Both the position numbers and the translations under genes were made by a program. Positions 32,287-33,314 of a DNA stretch of 33,314 bases are shown piece after piece. The notes beneath the pieces are model-generated. The model searched no databases, had not been told where the DNA came from, and saw nothing but the letters and a program-made list of their open reading frames with translations. The DNA is from Curtobacterium sp. UCD-KPL2560 (lineage in GTDB: Bacteria > Actinomycetota > Actinomycetes > Actinomycetales > Microbacteriaceae): contig NZ_MCIG01000010.1 of the NCBI RefSeq assembly GCF_001705035.1, forward strand, positions 32,643 to 65,956, in the 5' to 3' direction. Each line of letters opens with the position of its first letter. Position 1 is the first letter of the stretch.

Positions 32287-32802
32287 ATGGCGAACAAGGA
32301 AGCTGCGGTCGCCGAGCTCACGGATGCATTCCAGAGCTCGAACGCCGTTCTGCTCACCGAGTACCGCGGTCTCACGGTCGCGCAGCTCAAGGAGCTCCGC
32401 AACTCGATCCGTGAGCACGCCACGTACGCCGTGGTGAAGAACACGCTGACCAAGATCGCGGCGAACAACGCCGGCATCACGTCGTTCGACGACGAGCTCG
32501 CCGGTCCGTCCGCTCTCGCCTTCGTCCACGGTGACACCGTCGCCGTCGCGAAGTCGCTGCGTGCATTCGCCAAGGCGAACCCCCAGCTCGTGGTGAAGGG
32601 CGGTTACTTCGACGGTAACCCGCTCACCGCGACCGAGGTGGACAAGCTCGCCGACCTCGAGTCCCGTGAAGTCCTGCTCGGCAAGCTCGCCGGCGCCTTC
32701 AAGGCCTCGCTGTTCGGTGCTGCGTACCTGTTCCAGGCACCCCTCTCGCAGGCCGTCCGCACCGTGGACGCCCTTCGCGAGAAGCAGGAGTCCGCGGCCT
32801 GA
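32287..32802 (+). CDS. rplJ: 50S ribosomal protein L10
   Basis: L10 anchors the L7/L12 dimers to the ribosomal stalk. The 171-residue product shows [20 protein letters not shown] near residue 18, typical of the family, and a C-terminal helix that should bind L12. AAGGAG precedes the ATG by seven bases. It is the first gene after the L10 leader and is normally made with rplL. Confidence 0.97.
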   Translation: MANKEAAVAELTDAFQSSNAVLLTEYRGLTVAQLKELRNSIREHATYAVVKNTLTKIAANNAGITSFDDELAGPSALAFVHGDTVAVAKSLRAFAKANPQLVVKGGYFDGNPLTATEVDKLADLESREVLLGKLAGAFKASLFGAAYLFQAPLSQAVRTVDALREKQESAA

Positions 32803-32853
32803 CCAGGCACGCGTTCATCAACCACACGTACTAGCTAGTAGTAGGAGAAAATC

Positions 32854-33237
32854 ATGGCGAAGCTTTCGCAGGACGAGCTCATCGAGGCCTTCAAGGAGCT
32901 CACGCTCATCGAGCTCTCGGACTTCGTGAAGAAGTTCGAGGAGGTCTTCGAGGTCACCGCTGCTGCCCCCGTCGCGGTCGCCGCGGCCGGTGGCGCTGCT
33001 GCCCCCGCCGAGGAGGTCGAGGAGAAGACCGAGTTCGACGTCGTGCTCAAGTCGGCCGGTGACAAGAAGATCCAGGTCATCAAGGAGGTCCGTGGCCTCA
33101 CGTCGCTCGGCCTGGGCGAGGCCAAGGCGCTCGTCGAGACCGCCGACGCCAAGGTGCTCGAGGGCGTCAACAAGGAGACGGCCGACAAGGCGAAGGAGGC
33201 CCTCGAGGCCGCCGGCGCCACGGTCGAGCTCGCGTAG
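32854..33237 (+). CDS. rplL: 50S ribosomal protein L7/L12
   Basis: The stalk protein that recruits translation factors. The 127-residue product has the N-terminal dimer domain ([20 protein letters not shown]), an Ala/Glu-rich hinge around residues 35-58, and the C-terminal domain with [26 protein letters not shown] is nine bases upstream. Its normal position after rplJ is kept. Confidence 0.98.
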   Translation: MAKLSQDELIEAFKELTLIELSDFVKKFEEVFEVTAAAPVAVAAAGGAAAPAEEVEEKTEFDVVLKSAGDKKIQVIKEVRGLTSLGLGEAKALVETADAKVLEGVNKETADKAKEALEAAGATVELA

Positions 33238-33253
33238 TTCCGACCTCACGGTC

Positions 33254-33289
33254 ACGAAGGCCGCTGCCCCTCGGGGTGGCGGCCTTCGT
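33254..33289 (+). terminator. Terminator after rplL
   Basis: ACGAAGGCCGC and its exact complement form an 11-bp stem, with an inner CCCC/GGGG pair around a small loop. It begins 17 bases after rplL and closes the operon. Confidence 0.85.
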
Positions 33290-33314
33290 CGTGTGCGGGG
33301 GCGGGGTGGTGGTG

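Overview
The window is about 70% G+C with dense, mostly same-family Gram-positive gene content. Menaquinone and long-chain polyprenyl synthesis, HadA/HadB-type MaoC dehydratases, FprA-type reductase, leaderless-looking starts and the gene order around secE-nusG-rplKA all point to an actinobacterium. The layout fits Microbacteriaceae, perhaps a Curtobacterium-like genome; that genus call is inference from gene order and composition, not from a search.

Region 1 (1-6800): ubiE/menG methyltransferase, a polyprenyl diphosphate synthase and a ferredoxin-NADP reductase form a respiratory block. It is followed by a DUF418-type membrane protein and a convergent yajQ-cls pair. Positions 1-117 hold no gene I can support, only the ubiE promoter.

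Region 2 (6900-16900): a tRNA-rich housekeeping stretch. It carries tRNA-Tyr, an inositol-monophosphatase-family enzyme, an M23 endopeptidase with an MtrA-like box in front, tRNA-Thr, tRNA-Met, a small orphan gene, two MaoC dehydratases, murB (apparently starting on CTG), an aminotransferase, tRNA-Trp, secE, nusG, rplK and rplA. Tandem 17-18 bp repeats with a shared core lie downstream of tRNA-Tyr and of tRNA-Met.

Region 3 (16900-32030): about 15 kb of accessory genes that separate rplKA from rplJL. It holds a Pr6Pr membrane protein, a YqaJ-type nuclease, a ROK regulator divergent from a sugar operon (TIM-barrel isomerase/epimerase, Gfo/Idh/MocA dehydrogenase, binding lipoprotein, two permeases, no ATPase), a TolB-like propeller protein, a three-gene minus-strand operon (acyl-CoA dehydrogenase-like, PIG-L deacetylase fused to a methyltransferase, GT2 glycosyltransferase), and a two-component system.

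Region 4 (32060-33314): an L10 leader with an attenuator-like hairpin, then rplJ, rplL and a strong terminator.

The most interesting candidate for an undescribed system is the overlapping three-gene operon at 26305-29629. Its deacetylase, N-methyltransferase-like and glycosyltransferase activities resemble, in type of chemistry only, those used to build N-methylated lipochitooligosaccharides.
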